The notes under the pieces were generated by a model. The model was not told the origin of the DNA. It worked only from the letters and a program-made list of their open reading frames with translations, and searched no databases. Source: Acidobacteriota bacterium (GTDB lineage Bacteria; Acidobacteriota; Terriglobia; Acidiferrales; UBA7541). Taken from it: a DNA stretch of 64,000 nucleotides. A program made the position numbers and the translations under genes. The stretch's first letter is position 1; the number at the start of each line of letters is the position of its first letter. The DNA is taken from contig JAKASX010000003.1 of assembly GCA_021818865.1 (NCBI GenBank), positions 1 through 64,000 on the forward strand, given 5' to 3'. Of the stretch, positions 51,640 through 60,640 are shown piece after piece.

Positions 51640-53730
51640 TTATGGGCCGCCGAATTTGTGGAACCAGGCGAGCGTCTCCATGATTTTCGCCACCTGGTGG
51701 CTGGGAAAACGTTCAATGCCGTGCGGTTCGTTTGGCACGGCGATCAGCATCGTCTGGATTTTGCGCAGCTTCAGCGCCACGTAGAACTGCTGTGCTTCGC
51801 TGATCGGCGTGCGGTAATCGGAAAGGCCGGTCATCAACGCGGTCGGCGTTTCGACGTTGCCCACCAGATTGATCGGCGAGCGCTCCATGTATTGCTGCCA
51901 GCATTGCCACGGCGGGCCGGGGAACCAATATTTCGAGCCGAGGATCGGCAGATCGGCGTCGAGAGCCCAGCTGTACCAGTTGATCACCGGATACATCGCC
52001 ATGGCGGCGCGGAAGCGCGTCGTGTGATCGACCACCCAGCAGGTCAGCACGCCTCCCCCGGAACCGCCGGCGACGTAGAGGCGATGAGGATCGATAAAGC
52101 CTTTCGCGATTGTGGCGTTCACGCCGGAATTCAGATCCTCGAAATCGTGCCCCGGATACGCGTGGTTGATCAGATTGGCGAAGGCTTCGCCGTAGCTCGT
52201 CGAGCCGCGCGGGTTCACGTAAACGACCACGTAGCCCGCGGCGGCCCAGATCTGTTTTTCGATGTCGAACCGGTCGCCCCAATTAGCGAACGGCCCGCCG
52301 TGAATGCTGAGGAAGAGCGGATATTTGCGCGCGGGATCGAAATTCGGCGGCGTGATGTACCATCCCTGGATTTCGCGGCCGTCGTAGCTGGATTTGAAAG
52401 TGAATTCGTGGCCCTGGCCGAGCGTCTTGTCGGCGAGGAATTCGCGATTGGGATTATCCACGATGCGGATTGCACCAGGACGCGAAACATCGCCGACGGC
52501 GATCGCGCCGGGCAGATCGATCATCGTGTAGGGAACGGCGAAATGGCCGTCGCGGGCGACGGAAAAACTCACGCCAGCCGTGTAGGTCGTGTCGCCTGTG
52601 CCCAGATGCTGCGCGAGAACGTGGACTTGGCCGCTCGAGGAAATGAGCGCGAATTTCGAATCGGCGTGATCGGTGAAGGCCGCGTAGATGCCGCTGCCGT
52701 CCGGCGCCCAATGCGGCTCGCGAATATCGCGATCGAAACTTCCGGTGACCACGCGGGAATCCGAACCGTCGCGATTCATGATGTACAGATGCGTGGTCTG
52801 ATGGCCCACGTAGCGGTCGTTGAATCCGGTGTACGCGATTTTCTCGCCGTCGGGAGAAAGCGCCGGCGCATTATCCGGTCCGAGCCGGTTGGTGAGCGGT
52901 TTCCAATCGCCGGTTGCGACAGAAATCTGGTAGACCTCCGTATTCAGCATGTCGTAGCTCGCGTGTGGGCGCAGATTCGCCGAGAAAATCAGATCCTTGC
53001 CGTCGGGCGTCCAGCGCGGCGCGCCGCCGCCAAACGCTCCGCTGAAGTTGTAGTCGCCGCGGGAAACCTGATGCAGGCCGGAGCCATCCGCGCCGACGAC
53101 GAAAATCTGGATGTAGCCGTTGGGGATGCGGCCGCGGCCGTTGAATCGCCACACTAATTTATGCGCCAGGAGCGGCTGCGGCTGCCATTTCGCGCCGGGC
53201 GGCGGCGATGGCAAATGAGCGAGAACGGTGGGCGAGCCGGGAACGAAGCTGGTGAACGCGATGTCCTTACCGTCGGGCGACCACGAGATGCCCATTGGCG
53301 GATGCGTCAGGTGCGTGATTTCGGCGGTTTGCCCGGTATCCATCCAGCGGACGTAGATTTGCGGATGGCCGTCGCGATCGGAAATGTACGCGACGCGCGT
53401 GCCGTCCGGCGACCAGCGCGGAAACGAATCGCTGAAATCGCCGGTGGTCAGCGGACGGTCGTCCCTGCCGTCGTAATTCACGATCCAGAGGTTCGAGCGC
53501 CAGCGATCGTGAAAAATATCGGCGAAGTGGCGCTCGTAGACGATTTTCGTTCCGTCGGGCGAGATTTGCGGATCGGAGTCGTATCGGACGTGGAAGATAT
53601 CCATCGGAACCAGCACGCCGGAGGGCGCGGCAGCCGGACGAGGCTGGGCAGCCGCCGTGAGAACGGCGAACGCGGCGACGATGATCGCTGCAACCAAGGG
53701 GGCGAGTGGCCGGATGCGGATGCTGGACAC
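51640..53730 (-). CDS. Secreted S9-family prolyl-oligopeptidase-like serine peptidase
   Basis: 696 residues from GTG 53730, preceded by GAGGAGG six bases upstream. A signal peptide (IRIRPLAPLVAAIIVAAFAV, ending AAAQP) leads into a beta-propeller domain (~40-420) with WD40-like repeats: ISPDGTKIVYER, RWSPDGTRVAYISDR, SWSPDGKDIAFTS, RWTPDGKDLIFSAN, ALSPDGEKIAYTGF. The alpha/beta-hydrolase domain has YVAGGSGGG with the nucleophile Ser, the Asp within GLSDYRTP and the His of VPNEPHGIE. Such exported enzymes cleave short peptides, often after Pro or as dipeptidyl/acylaminoacyl peptidases. It lies 92 bases downstream of an M61 peptidase gene on the same strand, forming a peptidase group. Confidence 0.9.
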   Translation of the reverse strand: MSSIRIRPLAPLVAAIIVAAFAVLTAAAQPRPAAAPSGVLVPMDIFHVRYDSDPQISPDGTKIVYERHFADIFHDRWRSNLWIVNYDGRDDRPLTTGDFSDSFPRWSPDGTRVAYISDRDGHPQIYVRWMDTGQTAEITHLTHPPMGISWSPDGKDIAFTSFVPGSPTVLAHLPSPPPGAKWQPQPLLAHKLVWRFNGRGRIPNGYIQIFVVGADGSGLHQVSRGDYNFSGAFGGGAPRWTPDGKDLIFSANLRPHASYDMLNTEVYQISVATGDWKPLTNRLGPDNAPALSPDGEKIAYTGFNDRYVGHQTTHLYIMNRDGSDSRVVTGSFDRDIREPHWAPDGSGIYAAFTDHADSKFALISSSGQVHVLAQHLGTGDTTYTAGVSFSVARDGHFAVPYTMIDLPGAIAVGDVSRPGAIRIVDNPNREFLADKTLGQGHEFTFKSSYDGREIQGWYITPPNFDPARKYPLFLSIHGGPFANWGDRFDIEKQIWAAAGYVVVYVNPRGSTSYGEAFANLINHAYPGHDFEDLNSGVNATIAKGFIDPHRLYVAGGSGGGVLTCWVVDHTTRFRAAMAMYPVINWYSWALDADLPILGSKYWFPGPPWQCWQQYMERSPINLVGNVETPTALMTGLSDYRTPISEAQQFYVALKLRKIQTMLIAVPNEPHGIERFPSHQVAKIMETLAWFHKFGGP

Positions 53731-53781
53731 GGAGAGCCTCCTCAAGTGAAATACGAAAAGCCGAAAAACGAAATTCCAAAA

Positions 53782-53798
53782 ACGAAATTCGAAACTCG
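53782..53798. repeat. A-rich dispersed repeat, copy 2
   Basis: The 17-mer ACGAAATTCGAAACTCG is identical to that at 11440-11456 and again lies close to CGAAAAACGAAA (53762-53773). It occupies the short gap between the M61 and S9 peptidase genes. Confidence 0.6.
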
Positions 53799-53822
53799 CG
53801 ATCGGCCCGTCCGGCCCCACGG

Positions 53823-55733
53823 CTACTGGACCGTCGGGGCGTGCTGCTTCAAGATCTGGCCCAACAGGTTGGGCCGGCCGGGAATCCGCCTCAGATGCGG
53901 ATAGCGCAAGCCGCCTTCGTACTGGATGCTGTAGCTGCGCACCTGGTCGTCGTTTTGCGCGACCACGCGGATGGGCAGGTTCGCCTGCCCGCTCGCCCGA
54001 ATCGCGTCGCGCAACGCCGCCGGCGACCACGGACGCCCATTCACTGCGAGAATGCGCATGCCGGGCGCGAGGCCCGCGTCGTAGGCGGGCGAGCCCACGT
54101 CAGCATCCTCGATCTGTCCGTCGTCCTCGACCGTGATGCCGATCGTGAACGTGCAATCGAGGAAATGATCGGCGGTTTCCATCACGTCCTGGCGCGTATT
54201 CGGGGTGGTGTTGTAGACGAGCATCCATCCCGAATCGAGCAGGCCCTCAAGCGGCGCGTGGCCGCCGACAGCGTCGAGGCGCTCGCGCAGCAGTTTCGCC
54301 CAATCGTAGGGAGCGACCTCGTTGAGCGCGGTCACGATGTCCTGGAAATCGTACGGCTTGAGCGCGGGCGCGCCGCCCGGTCCGCCTTCGAAGAGGCGAA
54401 GGAAATCATCGAGCGATTTTTTGTCGCCGGTGAGCTGGCGGATTTTCGTATCCACTTCAAGCCAAATCAGCGCGCCTTCGTCGTAGAAATCGGTGGACCG
54501 GCGCCAGTTCTCCCACTCGGGCGAAGCGGCGTAGAGGAACGGCGCGGCATCGGCGGTGTCCTGCAAGGGACGCCACGCGCGCCCCGAGCGGTGATCGAGC
54601 GACGCGGCGACGTACGCCCACAATTCGCGGCAATCGTGCGGCCGGCACAGTCCGCTGCGCGCGGTCAGCACGAACGAGAGATATTGCGTGAGGCCTTCGT
54701 AAACCCACAGCAGATTGTCTTTCATCGGCTGCTGGTAGTTTTTGTCCACCAAACCGATCGGTCGGCGGTATTTGCCGTTCCAGGAATGCGTGAATTCGTG
54801 CGGCAGCAGCGTTTCGCTGGCGGCCGCGAGCGCGGGATCGGTGAGCATATGGCCAAACGTGCGATCGTCGCTCGATTCGTGGTGTTCCAGTCCGAAATGG
54901 GCGATGTAGTCGCTGAGTGTGAGCAGGAAATGGTAATCGCGATAATGGCGCGAGCCGAACATCGCTCCGGTTTCGGCGACCAGTTGCTTGTAATGCTCGA
55001 CGAGCGACGGGCTCATATCGAGTTCGTCCGGCTCGTCGGCGACGATATCGATTTCCTGCGGCGGACCGCTCGCAAGCGGAACGACGCGGGAATATTCGCC
55101 CATCTGCACCGGCGAATCCACCAACGTATTGAGCGGCGCGGGCTGGAACACCACGAAATTGCCGGTGACTTGCTGGACGGGCAACGCGGTGTGGAATTGC
55201 CAGCCGAGCGGCATGCGCAACGTGGCGTCGTAAACGATCTTGCGGAAATCGTAGCCGGCGGGGTAGAGCAGCACCTGGTTCCAGTTCATCACCGCTAGAT
55301 GTGGCGTCACGGAAGCGCCGGAGGAAAAGCCGTTCGGGGGTTCGCTATTCACGTAATCGAGTTCGGCGACCAAAGTATGCACGCCGGCGGGGATGGTCAG
55401 ATGAAACGTGTACATCTGCACCAGATCGCGCCGCCAGGCGATCGGTTTGCCGTTACCAGTGAATTTCAGGCCCATGAGGTCGGCGATCGGACCGCTCGGC
55501 ATGTGCTCGCCGGGAATCCATTCGGGGTAGTAAAGCTCCATCGGGCCAGGCGTGACGGGAATTTCCAGCCGCGCGTGAAAGAGCTTGCGGCCGGGCGCTT
55601 GCGTCGCGTCGACAAAAAGTTTGACTGGGTCGGGCGGAACCTGCGCGCCGAGCCGTGGGACGGAGAAAATCGCGATGGCGCCCAGCAGCGCTAGGAGAAA
55701 CCGCCACGCGCGGAAATCGGATTTTCGCTGCAT
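53823..55733 (-). CDS. Secreted M61-family metallopeptidase with PDZ domain
   Basis: 636 residues; AGAGGAGG lies about five bases before ATG 55733. Signal peptide FLLALLGAIAIFSVPRLGAQ. An N-terminal beta domain (~35-220) precedes the catalytic block LLPHEFTHSWNGKYRRP (~307-323), the H-E-x-x-H zinc motif of M61. The third ligand Glu is likely in LWVYEGLTQYLSFVL (~339-353), as in gluzincins. A PDZ domain (~535-615) includes AYDAGLAPGMRILAVNGRPW. M61 (glycyl aminopeptidase-type) enzymes are periplasmic or secreted. It is followed by the S9 peptidase and preceded by the S9A gene, three exported peptidases in a row. Confidence 0.9.
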   Translation of the reverse strand: MQRKSDFRAWRFLLALLGAIAIFSVPRLGAQVPPDPVKLFVDATQAPGRKLFHARLEIPVTPGPMELYYPEWIPGEHMPSGPIADLMGLKFTGNGKPIAWRRDLVQMYTFHLTIPAGVHTLVAELDYVNSEPPNGFSSGASVTPHLAVMNWNQVLLYPAGYDFRKIVYDATLRMPLGWQFHTALPVQQVTGNFVVFQPAPLNTLVDSPVQMGEYSRVVPLASGPPQEIDIVADEPDELDMSPSLVEHYKQLVAETGAMFGSRHYRDYHFLLTLSDYIAHFGLEHHESSDDRTFGHMLTDPALAAASETLLPHEFTHSWNGKYRRPIGLVDKNYQQPMKDNLLWVYEGLTQYLSFVLTARSGLCRPHDCRELWAYVAASLDHRSGRAWRPLQDTADAAPFLYAASPEWENWRRSTDFYDEGALIWLEVDTKIRQLTGDKKSLDDFLRLFEGGPGGAPALKPYDFQDIVTALNEVAPYDWAKLLRERLDAVGGHAPLEGLLDSGWMLVYNTTPNTRQDVMETADHFLDCTFTIGITVEDDGQIEDADVGSPAYDAGLAPGMRILAVNGRPWSPAALRDAIRASGQANLPIRVVAQNDDQVRSYSIQYEGGLRYPHLRRIPGRPNLLGQILKQHAPTVQ

Positions 55734-55848
55734 CGTGCCTCCTCTGCTGGCGCGCCGTTCAGGCGGTGAATTCGGAGGGCGCGGTGAAGGGAAAATCCCC
55801 TCGCCCGGAAAAACGCGCGCTGCGCCTGCCGAAGCCAAACGGCATGGC

Positions 55849-58023
55849 TCAATTTCCGGCGTGCACGCCGAGTTGCCAGAACAGGAAACTCAGGATGTTC
55901 GTCATCTCAGCGATTTGCTGGCCGACGGGCCGGCCGCCGGAATGGCCGGATTTCGTGTCGTAGAGCAAGAGAATCGGTTTGTCGGGGCCGTTCGCGGCAT
56001 CGGCTTGCAGGCGCGCCGTCATTTTCCTCGCGTGGAGCGGCGCCACGCGCGTGTCGCCGTCACCGGTGATGAAAAGCACGGCGGGATAATGCGTGCCGCG
56101 GTGAATATTCTGATAGGGAGAATATTTCAGAAGATATTTGAACTGCCGGGGATTTGCCGCCGAGCCGTATTCGGAAACCCACCACGGTCCGCCCATGAAT
56201 TTCTGATAGCGGAGCATATCGAGCAGCGGATACATGCAGACGACAGCGCGGAACAGATGCGGCTCCTGCGTGAGCGAAACGCCCATCAGCAGGCCGCCGT
56301 TGCTCATACCGATAATCCCGAGTTTTTCAGGATTGGTGTAGCGATTGCGGATGAGCCAGTGCGCCGCGCCGTAAAAATCGTTAAAAACGTTCTGCTTCTT
56401 CCCCATCATGCCAGCGCGATGCCACGCCTCGCCGAATTCGCCGCCGCCGCGCATGTTGGCCACCGCGTAAATTCCGCCGCGCTCGGCCCAGACGATCGCT
56501 TCCGGACTGAAACGCGGCGTCAGGCTGATATCGAACCCGCCGTAGCCGGTGAGCAAGGTCGGAATATGGCCGTTCGGCTCGAGTCCCTTTTTGTAAAAGA
56601 GGAACATCGGGACGCGCGTGCCGTCTTTCGAGTGATACCAGACTTGGCGGAGAACGAAATCGGCGGCGACGACGGGCGCCTGCTGCTGCTCGATCGCGCG
56701 CAGCCGTTTCGTGGCCATGTCGTAATGGTAGATCCTCGGCGGAATCGCGGAGGATTGATAGCTGAACATCACATCGCTCGATTGCCAGCGCGATTCGACG
56801 CCGCTGACGCTGCCCATCGCCGGCAGCGGAATTTCGCCCTCGAATTTTCCGCTGGGAGCGAAAAGTTTCAGGCGGTAGGAAGCGTTCACCAGATAGCGGA
56901 CCAGCAGCTTGCCGCCGGCGAGCGAGAATCCCTCGATCGGATCGGCGCTTTCAGGCACAACGTCGCGCCAGGCCGAAGGCGCCGTATTGCCGGCGAGGTT
57001 CACCGCGACGATCCGGTGGTCGGGCGCGTTCCAATCGGTCATCAGATAAAGCGTGTTTCCCGCGATTTCTGGAGTGAAATAGTTGGTTGCGCTGTGCGCG
57101 ATCAGGCGGAAGGCCGAATTTTTCGCGAGCAGGTTTTTCACGTAAATCGCGTTCCCGCCGCTCGTCCCCTGGCTCACGTGCGCCAGCAGCCAATGGCCGT
57201 CGCCGTAAACGTGGGCCGAAATGATGTATTGGCGGTTGTACGTTCCGCCAAAAACGCGCCGATCGGCCGAAGACGCCGTCCCCATGCGGTGATACAGAAT
57301 GCGCGGGCCGCGGCGGCCCGTGGTGGCGTAGTAGAGGCCCTTATCGTTGCGCGTGAATCCAATGCCGAAATAGAGCCGGTGCGCGAACCGGTCGGGAAGG
57401 TTCTGCCGCGTCGCGACGTTCATGACGTGGAGCGTGACCTGATCCTGCCCGCCGAGCCGTACGCCATAGAGCATGTAGCGGCCGTCGTCGCTCGCGCCGA
57501 GCAGCGAAACGCTGGTCGAGTGATCCGCGCTCATCGGGCGCGGGTCCACCAGGACTACGGGCTTGCCGTCGAGTCCCTGGCGCATGTAGATGAGGAAAAG
57601 GTCCTGATGGGCGCCGCGCTGCATGTAGAAAAAGCGGTGGTTGCGCTCAAACGGCACGCTCGATTGGCGTGTGCGCATCAGCTTGCCGAGTTCCGCGGCG
57701 ATCGCTTTCCGTCCCGGTAGCGTATCGAGCGTGCCGGCGGTGCAGCGGTCCTCGGCGGCAATCCATTTGCGCGTCGCGGGACTGTATTGCGCTTCCAGCC
57801 AGCGGTAAGGATCGGCAATGCGGACGCCGTGAAGAACGTCGACGACGTTATCGCGCTGCGCCGTGGGCGGGCAGCCGGAGGGAAGCTTCTGCGCCGCGGC
57901 AGGTAGCGCGAAAACGAGCGCAAAAAGCGCGCAGATGAATGCCGGCGCCAGCACCACGCGGCTCCGTGTGAAAAATCTGGAATCGCCTCCCGCTAGCTTT
58001 GCGAAGAACTTTGTGAAGAACAT
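55849..58023 (-). CDS. Secreted prolyl oligopeptidase (S9A)
   Basis: 724 residues from ATG 58023 with GGGAGG about nine bases upstream. Signal peptide around ICALFALVFALPAAAQ (~30-46). DPYRWLEAQYSPATRKWIAA (~72-91) opens the S9A family. The propeller (~110-440) is followed by the hydrolase domain: GYGGFDISLTPRFSP (~520), RGGGEFGEAWHRAG, GIIGMSNGGLLMG with the nucleophile Ser, GDGDTRVAPLHARK with the Asp, and SGHSGGRP with the His. It cuts short peptides after proline. Export is unusual for classical prolyl oligopeptidases but common in this lineage. It begins the minus-strand series of peptidases. Confidence 0.92.
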   Translation of the reverse strand: MFFTKFFAKLAGGDSRFFTRSRVVLAPAFICALFALVFALPAAAQKLPSGCPPTAQRDNVVDVLHGVRIADPYRWLEAQYSPATRKWIAAEDRCTAGTLDTLPGRKAIAAELGKLMRTRQSSVPFERNHRFFYMQRGAHQDLFLIYMRQGLDGKPVVLVDPRPMSADHSTSVSLLGASDDGRYMLYGVRLGGQDQVTLHVMNVATRQNLPDRFAHRLYFGIGFTRNDKGLYYATTGRRGPRILYHRMGTASSADRRVFGGTYNRQYIISAHVYGDGHWLLAHVSQGTSGGNAIYVKNLLAKNSAFRLIAHSATNYFTPEIAGNTLYLMTDWNAPDHRIVAVNLAGNTAPSAWRDVVPESADPIEGFSLAGGKLLVRYLVNASYRLKLFAPSGKFEGEIPLPAMGSVSGVESRWQSSDVMFSYQSSAIPPRIYHYDMATKRLRAIEQQQAPVVAADFVLRQVWYHSKDGTRVPMFLFYKKGLEPNGHIPTLLTGYGGFDISLTPRFSPEAIVWAERGGIYAVANMRGGGEFGEAWHRAGMMGKKQNVFNDFYGAAHWLIRNRYTNPEKLGIIGMSNGGLLMGVSLTQEPHLFRAVVCMYPLLDMLRYQKFMGGPWWVSEYGSAANPRQFKYLLKYSPYQNIHRGTHYPAVLFITGDGDTRVAPLHARKMTARLQADAANGPDKPILLLYDTKSGHSGGRPVGQQIAEMTNILSFLFWQLGVHAGN

Positions 58024-58130
58024 TGCCAAGACCTCCCGAAATTTCGTGCAGCGCCGCGCAGTGGCGCAGGATTTATCCCGCGCCGATCGAGCCCCTCGCC
58101 AGTTCGTGCGGCATCCTAATTCCCGTGAAG

Positions 58131-58150
58131 GGCACGGTTTCAACCGTGCC
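58131..58150. repeat. GGCACGGTT/AACCGTGCC hairpin repeat
   Basis: The arms GGCACGGTT (58131-58139) and AACCGTGCC (58142-58150) pair perfectly around TC. A related motif (GCACGGCTTCAGCCG) follows within 40 bases, and a similar hairpin is at 33009-33030. It lies in the 247-base gap upstream of the S9A gene; nothing else was recognised in that gap. Confidence 0.55.
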
Positions 58151-58270
58151 GTAAGTCGCGGCCACCAATGCACGGCTTCAGCCGCTGAGGGCCGCACTTG
58201 CGACCCGCCGCGTGGAACCTTCATCCGCTGCCGATCACCACTCGGAGCATCCCTTCGCGCTCATGCGCCG

Positions 58271-59473
58271 TCACGCGCCGGCGGGCGTCGCCGTTTTCCG
58301 CGGCGGGTTGAAAAAGGGAAGCGGAACAACGCGCGCGCCCACCCTATGCCGCACCGCTTCCACCGTGTATTCGAATTCCAGGCGCGTGCCGGGCTTTTCC
58401 TCCCCCTTTTCCACGCTGGCGAGCGCGATCAGCTTTTTCAGGACGGGTGACCACGCCGTGGACGTGGCTTTGCCCACCTGGCGCCCGGCGCGATAAACGG
58501 GCACGTGGACGCGCGAAGCGACGGTCGGCGCTTGCGGCGGCAGGCCGGCGCGCTCGCACAGCTCCTCGACTTCCGCCCAATCCATTTCAAGCCCGACCAG
58601 ACGGCGGGCGCTCGACCGGCGTTCCTCTTCGACGAGCGCGGCGCGGCCGACGAAAGCTTCTTTCTTCAAATCCACCAGCCGCCCCAGGCCGATTTCGAAC
58701 GGCGAATATTTTTGCGATTCGATGAGGGCGCGGCGGCTGCTGATGTATTCGACGTCCTGCAAAATCAGCCCCGCTTCGATGCGCGCCACGTCGAGCGCGA
58801 GCATTCCCGCCGGTTGCGCGCCGCAAACGGCGCCTTGCGCAGCAACGGCATCCCAAACGGCGAGCGCGCGTTCGCGCGGAATCCAGATTTCGTAGCCGAG
58901 ATCGCCGGTGTACCCGGTTCGCGAAATTTCCACGTCCGTGTCGGCGATTCGCGCGCGCAGCAGCCGGTAATAGCGCAGATTCGCCAGTTCCGGTCCCGCG
59001 AGCGGCCCGAGCAGCCGCGCGGTAAGCGGCCCTTGTACCGCGAGCGCGGCTAGGCGCTCGCTCACGTCCTCGATCGAAACGTCCATCCCCACCGCGTTTT
59101 CACGGAACCAGCGCAGATTGGGTTCGGCCGCGGTCCATCGATAGGTGGAATCCCCGAGCCGCGCGATCGTGCCGTCGTCGATCACCTTGCCGCGCTCGTC
59201 GCACCAGCAGCAATAGAACATCTGCCCGACGGCCAGCCGCGCGGCGTCGCGCGCGACCACGCGTTGAATCAGGCGCAAAGCGTCTGGACCGCTCACGTGA
59301 TATTTGTAGAGCGGAGAGACGTCGATCAGCGCCGCGGCGTTCCGAATCGCGTTGTATTCGTGTTCGTGGGTGGTTTCGTAGGAGCCGGCCGCGTAGTAGC
59401 CCGACCAGTCCCGGAAATTCAGGCTATCCGACAGCCGGAACGTCCGCTCGTGAAATGCGGTGCCAACGGGCAA
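58271..59473 (-). CDS. GcvT-family folate-dependent aminomethyltransferase-like protein
   Basis: 400 residues from TTG 59473, with AAAGGAG seven bases upstream. Glycine-cleavage T-protein fold: AALIDVSPLYKYHVSGPDAL (~47-66), GKVIDDGTIARLGDSTYRW (~95-113), LAALAVQGPLTARLL (~140-154), ISRTGYTGDLGYEIWIP (~184-200), ALDVARIEAGLILQDVEYIS (~226-245) and the C-terminal barrel KEAFVGRAALVEEERRSS (~269-286). FRDWSGYYAAGSYETTHEHE is a less usual N-terminus. T-protein moves the aminomethyl carbon of glycine to tetrahydrofolate; paralogues such as dimethylglycine or DMSP demethylases share this fold. No gcvH or gcvP is adjacent, so substrate specificity is open. Confidence 0.82.
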   Translation of the reverse strand: MPVGTAFHERTFRLSDSLNFRDWSGYYAAGSYETTHEHEYNAIRNAAALIDVSPLYKYHVSGPDALRLIQRVVARDAARLAVGQMFYCCWCDERGKVIDDGTIARLGDSTYRWTAAEPNLRWFRENAVGMDVSIEDVSERLAALAVQGPLTARLLGPLAGPELANLRYYRLLRARIADTDVEISRTGYTGDLGYEIWIPRERALAVWDAVAAQGAVCGAQPAGMLALDVARIEAGLILQDVEYISSRRALIESQKYSPFEIGLGRLVDLKKEAFVGRAALVEEERRSSARRLVGLEMDWAEVEELCERAGLPPQAPTVASRVHVPVYRAGRQVGKATSTAWSPVLKKLIALASVEKGEEKPGTRLEFEYTVEAVRHRVGARVVPLPFFNPPRKTATPAGA

Positions 59474-59552
59474 GCCGGAACTCCTTTCGCCGAGTTGGCG
59501 CGGATTATACCGAGCGCCGTCGTCCGCCTACAAGACCCATCACGCGGACCAC

Positions 59553-59570
59553 GTCATGCTGAGCGAAGCG
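59553..59570. repeat. Dispersed repeat GTCATGCTGAGCGAAGCG, copy 1
   Basis: The 18-mer GTCATGCTGAGCGAAGCG occurs here and at 59745-59762. Similar sequences (GTCAT-C/G-CTGAGCGAAGCG) are familiar as dispersed intergenic elements in Acidobacteria and some other phyla. It marks the left end of a repeat-rich interval without functional genes. Confidence 0.65.
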
Positions 59571-59639
59571 CCTGCCCACCGGCTTTTGGGCAGGAAGCTT
59601 CCCGGCGCTATGTTTCCTTACTGCACTTACCACGCGGCG

Positions 59640-59694
59640 CCATTTTCGGGACCCTTCCCGACGAAATGCGTCGGGACTCCCTCCGATCGTCGGC
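59640..59694. repeat. Hairpin-bearing repeat, copy 1
   Basis: A unit of about 55 bases beginning CCATTT and containing CCCTTCCCGAC, a seven-base variable loop, GTCGGGACTCCCTCCG and TCGTCGGC. CCCGAC and GTCGGG form a perfect hairpin. A second copy lies at 59808-59861 with loop changes that keep the stem. Confidence 0.6.
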
Positions 59695-59744
59695 CAACAG
59701 CTTCGGTCAAGGTGACAACACCCCGGATTCCTAAAGAATAAACT

Positions 59745-59762
59745 GTCATGCTGAGCGAAGCG
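59745..59762. repeat. Dispersed repeat GTCATGCTGAGCGAAGCG, copy 2
   Basis: Exact second copy of the 18-mer at 59553-59570, here followed by AAGCATCCCGAGG. Each 18-mer is followed by one copy of the hairpin-bearing repeat, so the two form a composite unit repeated in tandem about 190 bases apart. Confidence 0.65.
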
Positions 59763-59807
59763 AAGCATCCCGAGGCTACGCCGAACCACCCGCGTTACCC
59801 CTCTCAC

Positions 59808-59861
59808 CATTTGCGGGGCCCTTCCCGACAAAAAACGTCGGGACTCCCTCCGGTCGTCGGC
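59808..59861. repeat. Hairpin-bearing repeat, copy 2
   Basis: Second copy of the unit at 59640-59694; the loop is AAAAAAC instead of GAAATGC while CCCGAC/GTCGGG and ACTCCCTCCG are unchanged. Conservation of the stem but not the loop suggests the structure is what is kept. Confidence 0.6.
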
Positions 59862-59889
59862 TGGCCGGGCCTCAGGGAGCCAGGAACGG

Positions 59890-60030
59890 TTACTGTAGTT
59901 TGGCGTATTCGGATTTGGCTTGCTGCAAAACGGGGATATTGGGATCGGCGCGCTGCCAGAGGGCGAGGAAATCCTGATACTGTTTGCGCGCGCCGGATTT
60001 GTCGCCGGAAAGCGCGCGGCCTAAGCTCCG
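59890..60030 (-). pseudogene. Decayed C-terminal fragment of a TPR protein
   Basis: The minus-strand frame reads [20 protein letters not shown], then [20 protein letters not shown] and AKLQ before TAA. This is the characteristic last repeat of long TPR proteins in Acidobacteria, often attached to serine/threonine kinases or winged-helix regulators (pattern [29 protein letters not shown]). Nothing upstream continues the protein, so only the tail remains. It borders the repeat cluster, suggesting a deletion or recombination scar. The remainder up to 60259 shows no gene. Confidence 0.55.
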
Positions 60031-60259
60031 GCGTGTCTGCGCCGATGCCGTGCGGCGTTGCATGGACGGCACTCACAATGCACGCCAGCCTCAGAAGCGC
60101 CGCTATGGCTTTTACCGCCCGGTGAAAACTCAGTCAGCGGCTTCCAAAGTTTTACATGAGGAGCACAGCTTCTCTTCCACACCGCATTTTTGTACGAATT
60201 TTAGTCATGGCGCTGTCACAATAAACCTCGATTAACCCGCGACCGGGGCCGGATACAGC

Positions 60260-60640
60260 TCAACGCATTTTGCCGTGGGCCCTCTCTACCTGACTGTCTA
60301 TCTTGAAGGCTACAGCATTATGGGTTACGCCGTACACGTACAAAAAGTCAGGGTCCGGCGCCAGCGTCGCCTCGTAGTTCTTCCCCGCCTCAGGCATGTA
60401 GCACGAATCGCCCCCCTCGGTCCACTCCAGTTCGTATCGGACCGTCTTGCTTTCGGCTCGGACATCAATGACTAAGCCCTCTCGCACCACGCTGCTGACG
60501 TGCAAGACAAATCTTGGCCGGCTCTGTGCTGAAACCGAGGAAGCGACTGTTGCGGCTATCGCTAATACGAAGCCAAAGCGGCAGAAACGGCAGAGCCCCT
60601 TTGCGTCCATCGCAGGGCGACCGCCGATTGATTTTCGCAT
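60260..60640 (-). CDS. Small secreted protein of unknown function
   Basis: 126 residues from ATG 60640, which has GGGAG about nine bases upstream; ATG 60610 is an alternative. Signal peptide RFGFVLAIAATVASSVSAQ (~22-40). The mature ~86 residues are beta-rich: PRFVLHVSSVVREGLVIDVR, KTVRYELEWTEGGDSCYMPE, YEATLAPDPDFLYVYG and NAVAFKIDSQVE. One cysteine remains after cleavage. No domain recognised. It stands alone beside the repeat-rich region. Confidence 0.6.
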   Translation of the reverse strand: MRKSIGGRPAMDAKGLCRFCRFGFVLAIAATVASSVSAQSRPRFVLHVSSVVREGLVIDVRAESKTVRYELEWTEGGDSCYMPEAGKNYEATLAPDPDFLYVYGVTHNAVAFKIDSQVERAHGKMR

